DNA of 64,000 nt from Pedobacter nanyangensis (lineage in GTDB: Bacteria; Bacteroidota; Bacteroidia; Sphingobacteriales; Sphingobacteriaceae), in the NCBI RefSeq assembly GCF_003313505.1, contig NZ_QMHO01000001.1:62001-126000 (forward strand), given 5' to 3'. A model generated the notes under the pieces. The model was not told where the DNA came from. It was given only the letters and a program-made list of their open reading frames with translations, and did not search any database. Of the stretch, positions 42,444-51,084 are shown piece after piece. The position numbers and the translations under genes are program-made. Within the stretch, counting starts at the first letter, position 1. Each line of letters starts with the position of its first letter.

Positions 42444-43688
42444 TTATTCAGCTTTTGCCGGCGCAGCCTGTGGCTCACCACCTTTAGGCTTTTTCTTAAA
42501 AAACTTTTTCTTCTTATTTTTATAGGGTTTCTTCTCTCCTTCAGGCTGCTCTTTTGGTGCCTCGCCTAAATGTTCGGGCAATGGAATTCTATCGATAGGA
42601 CGTTCAATTAGCTTTTCAATATTGGCTAAGCGACGTTTATCTTTTCCATTAACCAAGGTAATGGCCGTTCCTGTGGTTGCTGCTCTGGCGGTACGACCAA
42701 TACGGTGGATATAATCTTCGGGGTCCTGCGGTGCATCGTAGTTAATCACCAAATCAATTCCCGTCACATCTATTCCTCGGCTCAGCACATCGGTACCTAT
42801 TAATACGTTAAGTTTGCTGTTTTTAAAATCCAACATGATGGCTTCCCGTTCCTTCTGTTCCAAATCACTATGAAAAGCCTCGGCCTTAAGTCCCAACTTT
42901 CTAAACACCTTGCCCAACTCCTTCACTTTTTCCTTACGCCCCGCAAATACGATAATCCGATTATAATTTGCAGATTTTAGGATCTCTGTAAGCAAACCTA
43001 TTTTCTGCTCATCGTGAATTAAATATACTTGTTGGTTAATGCCCTCAGCAGGTTTAGAAATCGAAATGTTAATTTGCTCGGGCTGCTGTAATAGATTGTT
43101 TGCGAGCTTTCTGATTTTAGGCGGCATGGTAGCCGAAAACATGACCGTTTGGCGCTCTTTGGGCAGGTACCCAACAATTTTCATGATGTCGTCATAAAAA
43201 CCCATGTCCAACATACGGTCTGCCTCATCCAGCACCAAATGCTCCAGTTTGTCCATTTTTAATGTCCCTGAAGCCAAATGTGAAATAAGTCTACCCGGCG
43301 TAGCAATAATAATGTCTACGCCTTCACGCATCGATCTCTTTTGCTGATCATAGGCCACACCATCGCCACCACCATAAACCGTTAACGAACTAATGTTGGT
43401 GAAATACGAAAGCGCTTCTACCTGTACATCTATTTGTTGGGCCAGCTCACGAGTTGGCGCTAAAATCAAAACGTTGTTATGTCGCTCGTGCTTTTGGGTC
43501 AAAAGGTTCATTAAAGGCAACAAATAAGCGCCTGTTTTCCCTGTTCCTGTTTGTGCACAAGCAATCAAATCTTTGTTTTCGCTAATGATAGGGATGGCCT
43601 GTTGCTGTATGGGCGTTGCATTTTTAAAACCCATTGCCAGTAAGCCTTCTAAAAGCTCAGTGTTAAATCCAAATTCTTTAAAATCCAA
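42444..43688 (-). CDS. RhlE-like DEAD-box RNA helicase
   Basis: 414 residues with all DEAD-box motifs: Q motif (GFKNATPIQQQAIP), I AQTGTGKT, Ia PTRELAQQ, II DEAD, III SAT, V GTDVLSRGID, VI HRIGRTARA. A Lys-rich tail (KKPYKNKKKKFFKKKPKGG) likely binds RNA. The first codon in frame giving the family N-terminus (DFKEFGFNTELLEG) is TTG at 43688, since no ATG or GTG lies upstream in frame. A near-consensus box TACTTTTA lies at 43714-43721. Confidence 0.94.
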   Translation of the reverse strand: MDFKEFGFNTELLEGLLAMGFKNATPIQQQAIPIISENKDLIACAQTGTGKTGAYLLPLMNLLTQKHERHNNVLILAPTRELAQQIDVQVEALSYFTNISSLTVYGGGDGVAYDQQKRSMREGVDIIIATPGRLISHLASGTLKMDKLEHLVLDEADRMLDMGFYDDIMKIVGYLPKERQTVMFSATMPPKIRKLANNLLQQPEQINISISKPAEGINQQVYLIHDEQKIGLLTEILKSANYNRIIVFAGRKEKVKELGKVFRKLGLKAEAFHSDLEQKEREAIMLDFKNSKLNVLIGTDVLSRGIDVTGIDLVINYDAPQDPEDYIHRIGRTARAATTGTAITLVNGKDKRRLANIEKLIERPIDRIPLPEHLGEAPKEQPEGEKKPYKNKKKKFFKKKPKGGEPQAAPAKAE

Positions 43689-43808
43689 TTGATATCTAAT
43701 AATATAATTAGGATAAAAGTATCGTTAAATAGAGGGAAAAGCAAACCAACGCTGGGTTTCTTGATACAAAACCTTATTTATTAATCTAAAAAGGGTATTT
43801 TTACACTA

Positions 43809-44453
43809 ATGAAGAGGTTTTTAAACACCAACATATTTCTAATTTCTCTTTTTGTTTTTGTACTGGGTTATTCCAATTGCATGGGACAAAAAAATGAGAT
43901 CAAACCCTTACATCTTTTTTTACAAAAAAATGCCGACAGCACTTTGATTTTTAAGTACGAAAGCAATTGGATGACTTTGCCAGAATATTGGGTCATCAGC
44001 AAAAAGAACGACACCATTACCCGTTACAGATATAAATTTGACGACAGGCGGGCAAGAATGCCAAAGTCTGTACGTGACACGCTTTCAAAAATTAACCCCA
44101 TAGATCTAAAAGCGGAGTATAAAGAGATATATAGTGTTGGTATCAACAAATATTTTAATGCTTTATATACCGATAACACAACCATTAAGGCTTTTTGGGG
44201 GAGATTACAACGCTTAAGTCCGTGGACCATTAATGATGATAGCGTTGAAGGCTGGGGGTGTCCCCCAAATGAGAAAGGCGAAGTAAATCAGATTTACGAT
44301 GGCGGCGGAATAAGCTTATTTCTAATCAGTAAAAAAGAGATCAAACACCTTTCCTTTTATGCACCTGATTTCTACAACAAGGTATGCCCTGGCAAAAAGG
44401 GCCGGCAAGCCATATTACAGATAGAAGAACTATTTAAGGATAATTTTAAATAG
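43809..44453 (+). CDS. Uncharacterised exported protein, 214 residues
   Basis: An N-terminal signal-like hydrophobic segment (NIFLISLFVFVLGYSNCMG, possible lipobox YSNC) is followed by a soluble domain with KPLHLFLQKNADSTLIFKYE and WGRLQRLSPWTINDD. Three Cys occur, two of them in GWGCPPNE and KVCPGKK. I recognise no family. It stands alone between the RhlE-like gene and the sdh operon. Confidence 0.7.
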   Translation: MKRFLNTNIFLISLFVFVLGYSNCMGQKNEIKPLHLFLQKNADSTLIFKYESNWMTLPEYWVISKKNDTITRYRYKFDDRRARMPKSVRDTLSKINPIDLKAEYKEIYSVGINKYFNALYTDNTTIKAFWGRLQRLSPWTINDDSVEGWGCPPNEKGEVNQIYDGGGISLFLISKKEIKHLSFYAPDFYNKVCPGKKGRQAILQIEELFKDNFK

Positions 44454-44554
44454 CAAGATTACAAAGCATATTTATTTGCAGCTAAATTTTAGCGCAAAGA
44501 AAAGACGTGCTTTGCAAAGGATACCAAGTTTCATTGCACTGTTTTTGGTTAATT

Positions 44555-44650
44555 AAACCTGATGGCAGCGGATATCCTTTTTGCTTAAGCTTGCTTCGTT
44601 CCTAGCAGTGACGAAAAAAGCAAAAAGATAGCAGCGTACAGCAGGACTAC
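44555..44650 (+). repeat. Dispersed intergenic element, family 1, copy 5, with a nested REP-like word
   Basis: AAACCTGATGGCAGCGGATA, TCCTTTTTG, a spacer containing GCTTGCTTCGTTCCTAGC and CAGTGACG, then CAAAAAGATAGCAGCG and TACAGCAGGACTA. The spacer carries a word of the REP-like family (44588-44613), so one repeat sits inside another. Confidence 0.78.
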
Positions 44651-44805
44651 AGAAGCCAAGGAAAAACAGCGTACATTTCCAATTTTAACTCCTTAAACTA
44701 CAAGTGCAAACGTTGCCAAAACAGCATTTTAATTAGAACGTTTCTAAATTGTCGTTTTGTCGTTTTTTTGTAAGTTTTATTCCCAATAAGTTTTCATATT
44801 TTAGA

Positions 44806-44813
44806 TAGATTTG
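44806..44813 (+). promoter_or_regulatory. -7 box of the sdhCAB operon
   Basis: TAGATTTG is an exact TAnnTTTG match, 28 nt before the sdhC ATG. Confidence 0.6.
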
Positions 44814-44841
44814 CACACTAGAATTATAAATAAACAATCTA

Positions 44842-45510
44842 ATGAGTAGTTTAAGTAAAGCTTTTACGTCGTCTATAGGTAAAAAGTTTGTAATGGGGCT
44901 AACGGGTCTTTTCTTGATTTCGTTCCTTATTGTTCACGTATCTATAAATGCGCTGATTTTTTTAAATGACAGTGGAGAAACCTTCAATGTGGCGGCCGAC
45001 TTTATGGGGCACAACATTGTTATCCGCATCATGGAAGTTGGATTATTCGTAGGAATTATCCTTCACATTGTACAGGCCATTATTTTGACCTCGCAGAACA
45101 ACGCTGCAAGGCCACAAAAGTACGCCTACAATAAAGCATCTGCCAACAGCACATGGTATTCTCGCAGCATGGGTTTACTGGGCACCTTAATCTTGATGTT
45201 CTTAGTATTGCACCTTTATCACTTTTGGTGGCCTACTAAAGTGGCTGTTTACACGCACCAAGAGCACAATACTTTCCAAAACATTGTGATGATTTTCCAA
45301 GAGCTTTGGGTAGTGATTATTTATGTTCTAGGTGTGATTTCATTAGGCTATCACTTATTGCACGGTTTCCAATCGGCTTTTCAAACCATGGGCTGGAACC
45401 ACAAAAAATGGACTCCAGTGGTAAAAACGGTAGGTATATGGTTTTCCATTATTGTGCCTATCATTTTTGCGCTAATGCCAATATCTATTTACCTAGGTTG
45501 GATTGGCTAA
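44842..45510 (+). CDS. sdhC: Succinate dehydrogenase/fumarate reductase cytochrome b subunit
   Basis: 222 residues with five membrane helices. Histidines suited to two haem ligations lie in several of them: LIVHVSINALIF, FMGHNIVIRIM, IILHIVQAII, LHLYHFWW and GYHLLHGFQSAF. This is the single-subunit dihaem (type B) anchor used in Bacteroidota complex II. It is the first gene of sdhCAB (31 nt to sdhA) and passes electrons to menaquinone. Confidence 0.96.
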   Translation: MSSLSKAFTSSIGKKFVMGLTGLFLISFLIVHVSINALIFLNDSGETFNVAADFMGHNIVIRIMEVGLFVGIILHIVQAIILTSQNNAARPQKYAYNKASANSTWYSRSMGLLGTLILMFLVLHLYHFWWPTKVAVYTHQEHNTFQNIVMIFQELWVVIIYVLGVISLGYHLLHGFQSAFQTMGWNHKKWTPVVKTVGIWFSIIVPIIFALMPISIYLGWIG

Positions 45511-45541
45511 ACCGAAACGTTTAATTAAAAGGATTAAGTAA

Positions 45542-47521
45542 ATGTCGAAATTAAATTCAAATATCCCTGCGGGCGAATTGACCCAAAAGTGGACTAAATA
45601 TAAATCTTCTGTACCCTTGGTTAACCCAGCCAACAAAAGAAGTTTGGAAATTATTGTAGTGGGTTCTGGTTTAGCAGGTGCATCTGCAGCGGCTACCCTG
45701 GCCGAAATGGGCTACAAAGTAAAATGTTTTTGCTTCCAGGATTCACCTCGTAGGGCCCACTCTATTGCGGCTCAAGGTGGTATCAACGCCGCAAAAAACT
45801 ATCAAAATGACGGGGATAGTACTTATCGTTTGTTTTACGACACCATTAAAGGTGGTGACTATAGGGCACGCGAGGCCAACGTACATCGTTTGGCAGAAGT
45901 AAGTGCAAACATTATTGACCAATGTGTGGCCCAGGGAGTTCCCTTGGCTCGTGAATATGGCGGTTTGTTAGATAACCGTTCTTTTGGTGGTACACAGGTA
46001 CAACGTACTTTTTATGCTGCTGGGCAAACTGGTCAACAGTTATTGTTAGGTGCTTACTCAGCTTTAGAGCGTCAGGTAGGCATGGGCAAAGTACAAATGT
46101 ACACCCGCCACGAAATGCTCGATGTGGTAATTATTGATGGTAAAGCTCGTGGTATCATTGCCCGTAACCTGATTACAGGGGAGTTGGGGCGTCACTTCGG
46201 CCATGCGGTGGTTTTAGGCACTGGTGGCTACGGAAACGTATTTTACTTATCAACCAATGCGATGGGAAGCAACGTTACCGCAGCTTGGAAAGTGCACAAA
46301 AAGGGTGCTTTCTTCGGAAACCCTTGCTATACGCAGATCCATCCTACTTGTATTCCAGTTTCTGGAGACCATCAATCAAAATTAACCTTGATGTCGGAGT
46401 CGTTGCGTAACGATGGCCGTATCTGGGTGCCTAAAAAGAAAGATGATCCACGTAAACCTTCGGATATTCCAGAAGACGAAAGAGATTATTATTTAGAGCG
46501 CCGCTACCCTGCTTTTGGCAACTTGGTCCCTCGCGACGTAGCTTCCCGTGCCGCTAAAGAGCGTTGCGATGCTGGTTATGGCGTAGGCGCTTCTAAACTA
46601 GCCGTTTACTTAGATTTTAAAGCAAATACAGAGCGTTATGGTCGTATCGAAGCTTCAAAAGCTGGCAACCATAATCCTGATAAGGAAACCTGCATGCGCT
46701 TAGGTACTGCAGTGATCAAAGAAAAATACGGGAACTTGTTCGACATGTATGCGCAGATTACCGGTGAAAACCCTTACGAAACACCAATGCGTATCTATCC
46801 TGCGGTTCACTATACCATGGGCGGTATCTGGGTAGATTATGACTTAATGACCACTATACCAGGCTTATATTGCACAGGTGAGGCGAACTTCTCTGATCAT
46901 GGTGCTAACCGTTTAGGTGCTTCGGCATTGATGCAAGGTTTGGCAGATGGTTATTTCGTATTGCCTTACACCATTGGCGCTTACTTATCAAAAGAGATTG
47001 CGACCAAACCAATTCCTACAGACCACCCCGCGTTTGTGGAAGCAGAGAATAATGTAAAAGCAACTATCGATAAATTCCTAAGCATTAATGGAACTAAATC
47101 TGTAGACCATTTCCACAAAAGATTAGGCCACATTATGTGGGAAAAATGTGGTATGGCCCGTAACCGAGAAGGCTTAACCCAAGCAATCAAAGAAATTCAG
47201 GATCTGCGTAAGGAATTTTGGACTGATGTTAAAGTGCCTGGCTCTGCTGATGAATTTAACCCTGAATTAGAAAAAGCGCACCGCGTTGCCGATTTCTTAG
47301 AACTTGGAGAATTGATGTGTATTGATGCCCTTAACAGAGAAGAAAGCTGCGGCGGACACTTTAGAGAGGAACACCAAACCGAAGAAGGCGAAGCAAAGCG
47401 TGATGACGAAAACTTCTCATACGTAGCCGCTTGGGAATACAAAGGTGAAAGTCAATTCGAGCTGCACAAAGAAGAATTGAACTACGAGAACATTAAAGTT
47501 GCACAAAGGAATTACAAATAG
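45542..47521 (+). CDS. sdhA: Succinate dehydrogenase/fumarate reductase flavoprotein subunit
   Basis: 659 residues. The FAD fold begins at [20 protein letters not shown] (~36-55), and covalent FAD is expected at the His of [15 protein letters not shown]. Active-site regions follow: [23 protein letters not shown] and [20 protein letters not shown]. The enzyme oxidises succinate to fumarate in the cytoplasm-facing head of complex II. It sits between sdhC and sdhB; 86 nt separate it from sdhB. Confidence 0.98.
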   Translation: MSKLNSNIPAGELTQKWTKYKSSVPLVNPANKRSLEIIVVGSGLAGASAAATLAEMGYKVKCFCFQDSPRRAHSIAAQGGINAAKNYQNDGDSTYRLFYDTIKGGDYRAREANVHRLAEVSANIIDQCVAQGVPLAREYGGLLDNRSFGGTQVQRTFYAAGQTGQQLLLGAYSALERQVGMGKVQMYTRHEMLDVVIIDGKARGIIARNLITGELGRHFGHAVVLGTGGYGNVFYLSTNAMGSNVTAAWKVHKKGAFFGNPCYTQIHPTCIPVSGDHQSKLTLMSESLRNDGRIWVPKKKDDPRKPSDIPEDERDYYLERRYPAFGNLVPRDVASRAAKERCDAGYGVGASKLAVYLDFKANTERYGRIEASKAGNHNPDKETCMRLGTAVIKEKYGNLFDMYAQITGENPYETPMRIYPAVHYTMGGIWVDYDLMTTIPGLYCTGEANFSDHGANRLGASALMQGLADGYFVLPYTIGAYLSKEIATKPIPTDHPAFVEAENNVKATIDKFLSINGTKSVDHFHKRLGHIMWEKCGMARNREGLTQAIKEIQDLRKEFWTDVKVPGSADEFNPELEKAHRVADFLELGELMCIDALNREESCGGHFREEHQTEEGEAKRDDENFSYVAAWEYKGESQFELHKEELNYENIKVAQRNYK

Positions 47522-47524
47522 TAG

Positions 47525-47605
47525 CAAGAAGTGAGTATCAAGTATCAAGACTTGAATCAAAATCTTGATACCTGATACTTGTTACTCGATACTGAATACT
47601 TAAAA
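47525..47605. repeat. Degenerate repeated words inside the sdh operon
   Basis: The sdhA-sdhB gap is made of variants of one word: AGTATCAAGTATCAAGACTT, CTTGATACCTGATACTTG and TTACTCGATACTGAATACTT. They partly pair with each other as an imperfect hairpin. It could slow transcription or set sdhB dosage, or be neutral. Confidence 0.55.
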
Positions 47606-47607
47606 AA

Positions 47608-48378
47608 ATGAGTACAGGAAACATGAATTTAACGCTACAAGTTTGGCGTCAAAAAAATAGCAAATCAGCAGGTAAACTAGTTGATTACAAGCTTTCTGAT
47701 ATTTCTCCAGACATGTCTTTCTTAGAGATGTTTGACGTTTTAAACGAGCAATTAATTAACAAAGGCGAAGAGCCAGTGGTATTTGACCACGACTGTAGAG
47801 AAGGAATCTGCGGGATGTGCTCAATGTTCATCAACGGACAGCCCCACGGACCAAAGGACTTGGTAACCACTTGCCAATTGCACATGCGTTCATTCAAAGA
47901 TGGTGATACCATTGTAGTTGAGCCATGGAGAGCAAAGGCATTTCCAGTGATCAAAGATTTAGCGGTAGACCGTTCTGCTTTTGACCGCGTAATTGCTGCA
48001 GGTGGTTTCGTATCAGTAAACACTGGTAATGCCCAAGATGCGAACAACTTGCCAATTCCTAAATCTAAAGCAGATGCGGCTTTTGAAGCTGCTGCCTGTA
48101 TTGGTTGCGGTGCTTGTGTGGCTACTTGTAAAAATGCTTCGGCAATGCTTTTCGTTTCGGCTAAAGTTTCTCAGTTGGCTTTATTGCCACAAGGCCAACC
48201 CGAGCGTTACCGTCGTGTACAAAGCATGGTAGCTCAAATGGACGAAGAAGGCTTTGGTAACTGTACCAACACTGGTGCCTGCGAGGCCGAATGTCCAAAA
48301 GGTATTTCTTTAGAGAACATTGCTCGTATGAACAGAGATTATCTCAACGCTAAATTTATCAGCGAAGAAGAAATATAA
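47608..48378 (+). CDS. sdhB: Succinate dehydrogenase/fumarate reductase iron-sulfur subunit
   Basis: 256 residues. The N-terminal 2Fe-2S plant-type motif is [19 protein letters not shown] (~67-85). The C-terminal ferredoxin-like part has [13 protein letters not shown] (4Fe-4S) and [15 protein letters not shown] (3Fe-4S). It relays electrons from FAD to the haem/quinone subunit. Last gene of sdhCAB; a hairpin terminator follows by 17 nt. Confidence 0.97.
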   Translation: MSTGNMNLTLQVWRQKNSKSAGKLVDYKLSDISPDMSFLEMFDVLNEQLINKGEEPVVFDHDCREGICGMCSMFINGQPHGPKDLVTTCQLHMRSFKDGDTIVVEPWRAKAFPVIKDLAVDRSAFDRVIAAGGFVSVNTGNAQDANNLPIPKSKADAAFEAAACIGCGACVATCKNASAMLFVSAKVSQLALLPQGQPERYRRVQSMVAQMDEEGFGNCTNTGACEAECPKGISLENIARMNRDYLNAKFISEEEI

Positions 48379-48395
48379 GTTCAATTGGCATGATA

Positions 48396-48440
48396 AATAA
48401 ATCCCCAAATCTTTAGTTAGACTTGGGGATTTATTGTTTT
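48396..48440 (+). terminator. Terminator of the sdhCAB operon
   Basis: The arms AATAAATCCCCAA and TTGGGGATTTATT (13 perfect base pairs) have a 14-base loop and are followed by GTTTTTAA. Confidence 0.85.
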
Positions 48441-48451
48441 TAATAGCACTA

Positions 48452-48560
48452 TCGTCATTAAAACCGCAGCAAAGCGAGTGGAGAAATCTTTGGACTTTGT
48501 AATGATCCTGCGCATATTTAGTACTATTCCAAGGATCTCTCCGCAAGGTCGGGATGACGG
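48452..48560. repeat. REP-like inverted pair (GTCATT...AGAAATC / GGATCTCTCC...GATGACG)
   Basis: CGTCATTAAAACCGCAGC with GTGGAGAAATCTTTGG on the left, and CCAAGGATCTCTCCGCAAGG with CGGGATGACGG on the right, form an imperfect hairpin. The left word matches the copy at 18527-18583. Confidence 0.55.
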
Positions 48561-48688
48561 TACCCAGTATGGTATTACAAGTTGACAATGATGAACCATT
48601 AAAGAGCACCGGAAGTGCAATGTAAGTTTTAACAAAAAACAACAAACAATCCCAGTCTCCTATCGTTTTAATTAAAAGACTTTTAATT

Positions 48689-48895
48689 ATGACAAAGCAA
48701 ACAAAAATATTGAGCGGTGTTTTAGCTGGAGTAGCTTTAGGGGCCGTAGTTGCGATGGTATTATCGTCTGATAAACATAGTGACATGAAAAATAAAATAA
48801 ACGATTGGTTTTGTGACCTTTTTGATAAATCGAAAGATAAACTGGCTGGTATCGCCGAAATGGCAAAAGATAAAGCAGACAAAATGAAAGCATAA
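48689..48895 (+). CDS. YtxH-like small protein
   Basis: 68 residues: a Gly/Ala-rich membrane-like helix (ILSGVLAGVALGAVVAMVLS) followed by a charged, Lys-rich amphipathic helix (KIND...KSKDKLAGIAEMAKDKADKM). This is the YtxH/gas-vesicle-GvpP-like pattern of small general-stress-associated proteins. The function is not known. The ATG follows ATTAAAAGACTTTTAATT, an AT-rich palindrome. Confidence 0.75.
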   Translation: MTKQTKILSGVLAGVALGAVVAMVLSSDKHSDMKNKINDWFCDLFDKSKDKLAGIAEMAKDKADKMKA

Positions 48896-48903
48896 ATTTC
48901 TCG

Positions 48904-48963
48904 GCATTGCGAGGCACGAAGCAATCTCTAATAATGGATAGTTGATTCGTACCTCGCAATGAC
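48904..48963. repeat. REP-like hairpin (CATTGCGAGGCACGAAGCAATCT type)
   Basis: GCATTGCGAGGCACGAAGCA and GATTCGTACCTCGCAATG are inverted around a short loop. It abuts the methyltransferase promoter box by about 14 nt. Confidence 0.75.
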
Positions 48964-48976
48964 GTTTGCATTTCCG

Positions 48977-48984
48977 TATCTTTG
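48977..48984 (+). promoter_or_regulatory. -7 box of the methyltransferase gene
   Basis: TATCTTTG ends 3 nt before the ATG at 48988. A longer frame would start inside the box, so the box decides the start. Confidence 0.62.
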
Positions 48985-48987
48985 GAA

Positions 48988-49668
48988 ATGGATATTTACG
49001 GAAACGCCCTTTTAGATTACTACCAAACAGGCAAAGCCGAAATTTTATGGCTTCATAATTCCTATGGCGAGCCCGAAGAAATGCCTGTAGATGTTTTCTT
49101 TAGGAATGAAGACGGTATGCCTGAAATAGAGCTTAAAGCCCTAAACCTCTGTAAAGGAAAAGTGCTTGACGTTGGCGCTGGGGTGGGTAGTCATGCACTA
49201 CTGCTCGATCAAAAAAACATCGACGTCACCGCCATCGATATTTCTCCAATTGCCGTGCAAATCATGCAAGATCGAGGTGTAAAGAATCCTCAGTTACAAA
49301 ACATCTTTACCGTACGTGAAAAATACGACACTTTGCTGTTCATGATGAATGGCATTGGTCTCACAGGGACTTTGCAGGGCTTTGAAGATTTCCTAGAAAA
49401 TGCCAAACAAATACTAATTCCAAAGGGGCAATTGCTTTTCGACAGTTCTGATATTTCCTATTTATACGATGACCTACCCATGCCCCTTAATCAGTATTTT
49501 GGCGAAATTAGCTTTTGCTATGAATACCGAAAGCAAAAAGGCAATTGGTTCAACTGGCTTTATATTGATCCAACCACGCTGCAACGTTTAAGTAAACAGC
49601 ATGGCTGGAATTGCAAAATTGTATACGTGGATGAGCAAGACCAATATTTGGCGCAATTAACTTTGTAA
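48988..49668 (+). CDS. Class I SAM-dependent methyltransferase
   Basis: The start at 48988 (MDIYGNALLDYYQTGK) is chosen from the promoter box immediately upstream; ~226 residues. Motif I is VLDVGAGVGSHALLL (~57-71), and the acidic end of beta 2 is VTAIDISPIAV. Motif IV region is FTVREKYDTLLFMMNGIGLTG, with the late segment ILIPKGQLLFDSSD. Substrate unknown. A solitary gene converging with pepT. Confidence 0.9.
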   Translation: MDIYGNALLDYYQTGKAEILWLHNSYGEPEEMPVDVFFRNEDGMPEIELKALNLCKGKVLDVGAGVGSHALLLDQKNIDVTAIDISPIAVQIMQDRGVKNPQLQNIFTVREKYDTLLFMMNGIGLTGTLQGFEDFLENAKQILIPKGQLLFDSSDISYLYDDLPMPLNQYFGEISFCYEYRKQKGNWFNWLYIDPTTLQRLSKQHGWNCKIVYVDEQDQYLAQLTL

Positions 49669-49756
49669 TTGACGAATTTAGAGTTACAATTTACGACCAA
49701 AATAGCACTGCCCTGTAATAGACGCCAATTGTCCATCTAAGATCGTAATTCGCAAA

Positions 49757-51010
49757 TTAGGCGTTTTCTTCCCACACTTGTGCCAAGTGGACAATAGTTT
49801 CCACAGACTTTACCATATCTTGCACTGCAACCCATTCTTGCTTGCCATGAAAAGCGTGTCCGCCGGTAAATATATTTGGACAAGGCAATCCCATAAATGA
49901 CAGTCGGGAGCCATCGGTACCACCTCTAATGCTGCGTGTGATTGGATTAAGGCCCGCTCTCTTTAAAGCTTCAATACCGTTGGCCATAATTTGAGGATAT
50001 TTATCCAATACCTCTTTCATATTACGGTACTGTTCCTTAATCGTCAATGTGTATGTTGATTTTGGATAGGCCTTCATTACTTCTTTCACGATTCCTTCTA
50101 AAGTCTCGCCATGAGCCTTTAACAGCTCGTTATCAAAATCACGAAGGATAAAACTAGCTTCTGCTTGTTCTGCTGTTCCATTCATTCCAACGGGGTGAAT
50201 AAAACCTTCTTTTTGCGAAGTACTTTCAGCACTCAACCTATCTTTTGGTAATGCGCTAATGACATCTGCCAAAATCTTAATGGCGCTTTCCATTTTTCCT
50301 TTAGCAAAACCTGGGTGTGCACTTACTCCATTAATCACCAATTTAGCACCATCCGCAGAGAACGTTTCATCTTCAATTGAACCTAAAGTCTCTCCATCTA
50401 TGGTATAGGCAAATTCAGCGCCCAGCTTTGCTAAGTTCACTTTATCTACACCACGACCAATCTCCTCGTCAGGTGTGAAAAGTATTTTAATAGTACCATG
50501 CTTAATTTGAGGATTTTGCACCAAATAGGTAGCGGCCTCCATAATTTCAGCCACACCGGCTTTATTATCTGCCCCAAGTAGCGTGGTGCCGCTTGCGGTA
50601 ATGATATCGTGGCCAATCTGATTTTTCAGATCTTTATGCTCTGAAAACCTCAAGACCACATTATGGTCATCTGGCAATACCAAATCCTCACCTTGATAAT
50701 TCTTGTGAATAATCGGTTTTACATTTTCGCCACTGCTGTCGGGAGAGGTGTCCATGTGTGAGCAAAAGCAAATTACTGGCACTTTTTTATCGGTGGTAGA
50801 AGGAATGGTTGCGTAGACATAGCCATACTCGTCCAAATGCGAATCACTTAAGCCCAATTCTAGCAATTCTTGTGCTAAAATCTTACCTAGATTTTTTTGT
50901 TTAGCCGTAGAAGGAGTAGTGGGTGAAGAAGCGTCAGATTGGGTGTCTATTTTTACATATTTCATGAACCTTTCGGCTATAGAAACAGCATTTATTTTTA
51001 TATCTTGCAT
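49757..51010 (-). CDS. pepT: Peptidase T (tripeptide aminopeptidase)
   Basis: 417 residues, M20B family, cytoplasmic; releases N-terminal residues from tripeptides. Dinuclear zinc motifs: CFCSHMDTSPDSSG (His and catalytic Asp), LLGADNKAG (bridging Asp), TPDEEIGRG (catalytic Glu), TIDGETLG, and GGTDGSRLSFMGLPCPN with a final GGHAFHGKQEW. The start is supported by a TAnnTTTG box 5 nt upstream. It is divergent from an outer-membrane protein gene. Confidence 0.97.
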   Translation of the reverse strand: MQDIKINAVSIAERFMKYVKIDTQSDASSPTTPSTAKQKNLGKILAQELLELGLSDSHLDEYGYVYATIPSTTDKKVPVICFCSHMDTSPDSSGENVKPIIHKNYQGEDLVLPDDHNVVLRFSEHKDLKNQIGHDIITASGTTLLGADNKAGVAEIMEAATYLVQNPQIKHGTIKILFTPDEEIGRGVDKVNLAKLGAEFAYTIDGETLGSIEDETFSADGAKLVINGVSAHPGFAKGKMESAIKILADVISALPKDRLSAESTSQKEGFIHPVGMNGTAEQAEASFILRDFDNELLKAHGETLEGIVKEVMKAYPKSTYTLTIKEQYRNMKEVLDKYPQIMANGIEALKRAGLNPITRSIRGGTDGSRLSFMGLPCPNIFTGGHAFHGKQEWVAVQDMVKSVETIVHLAQVWEENA

Positions 51011-51015
51011 AAATT

Positions 51016-51023
51016 CAAAGATA
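51016..51023 (-). promoter_or_regulatory. -7 box of pepT
   Basis: TATCTTTG on the minus strand ends 5 nt before the pepT ATG. Confidence 0.6.
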
Positions 51024-51049
51024 TTATTTATTATTTTGAATAAAGATTA

Positions 51050-51057
51050 TACTTTTG
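51050..51057 (+). promoter_or_regulatory. -7 box of the outer-membrane protein gene
   Basis: TACTTTTG matches TAnnTTTG and overlaps an in-frame TTG at 51055, which therefore cannot be the start; the next in-frame TTG is at 51085. Confidence 0.58.
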
Positions 51058-51084
51058 CAAAGTAAGCACTTAATTTATAACAAC

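Larger units (their letters stand above)
44454..44841. other. Intergenic region and sdhCAB promoter region
   Basis: The 388 bases hold a family-1 element with a REP-like word nested in its spacer (44555-44650). AT-rich DNA with the sdhC -7 box (44806-44813) follows. No other coding signal was seen. Confidence 0.6.
48379..48688. other. Intergenic region after sdhB
   Basis: The 310 bases contain the sdh terminator (48396-48440) and a REP-like inverted pair (48452-48560), followed by about 120 bases in which I see nothing. A 204-codon antisense frame here is not a gene. Confidence 0.6.

Noticed and set aside
48310..48924. 204-codon open frame on the minus strand across the end of sdhB, repeats and the YtxH-like gene
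   Set aside because: It is antisense to sdhB and the YtxH-like gene, includes a translated REP-like hairpin, and has a low-complexity, Cys/Ser/Leu-rich composition without any domain.
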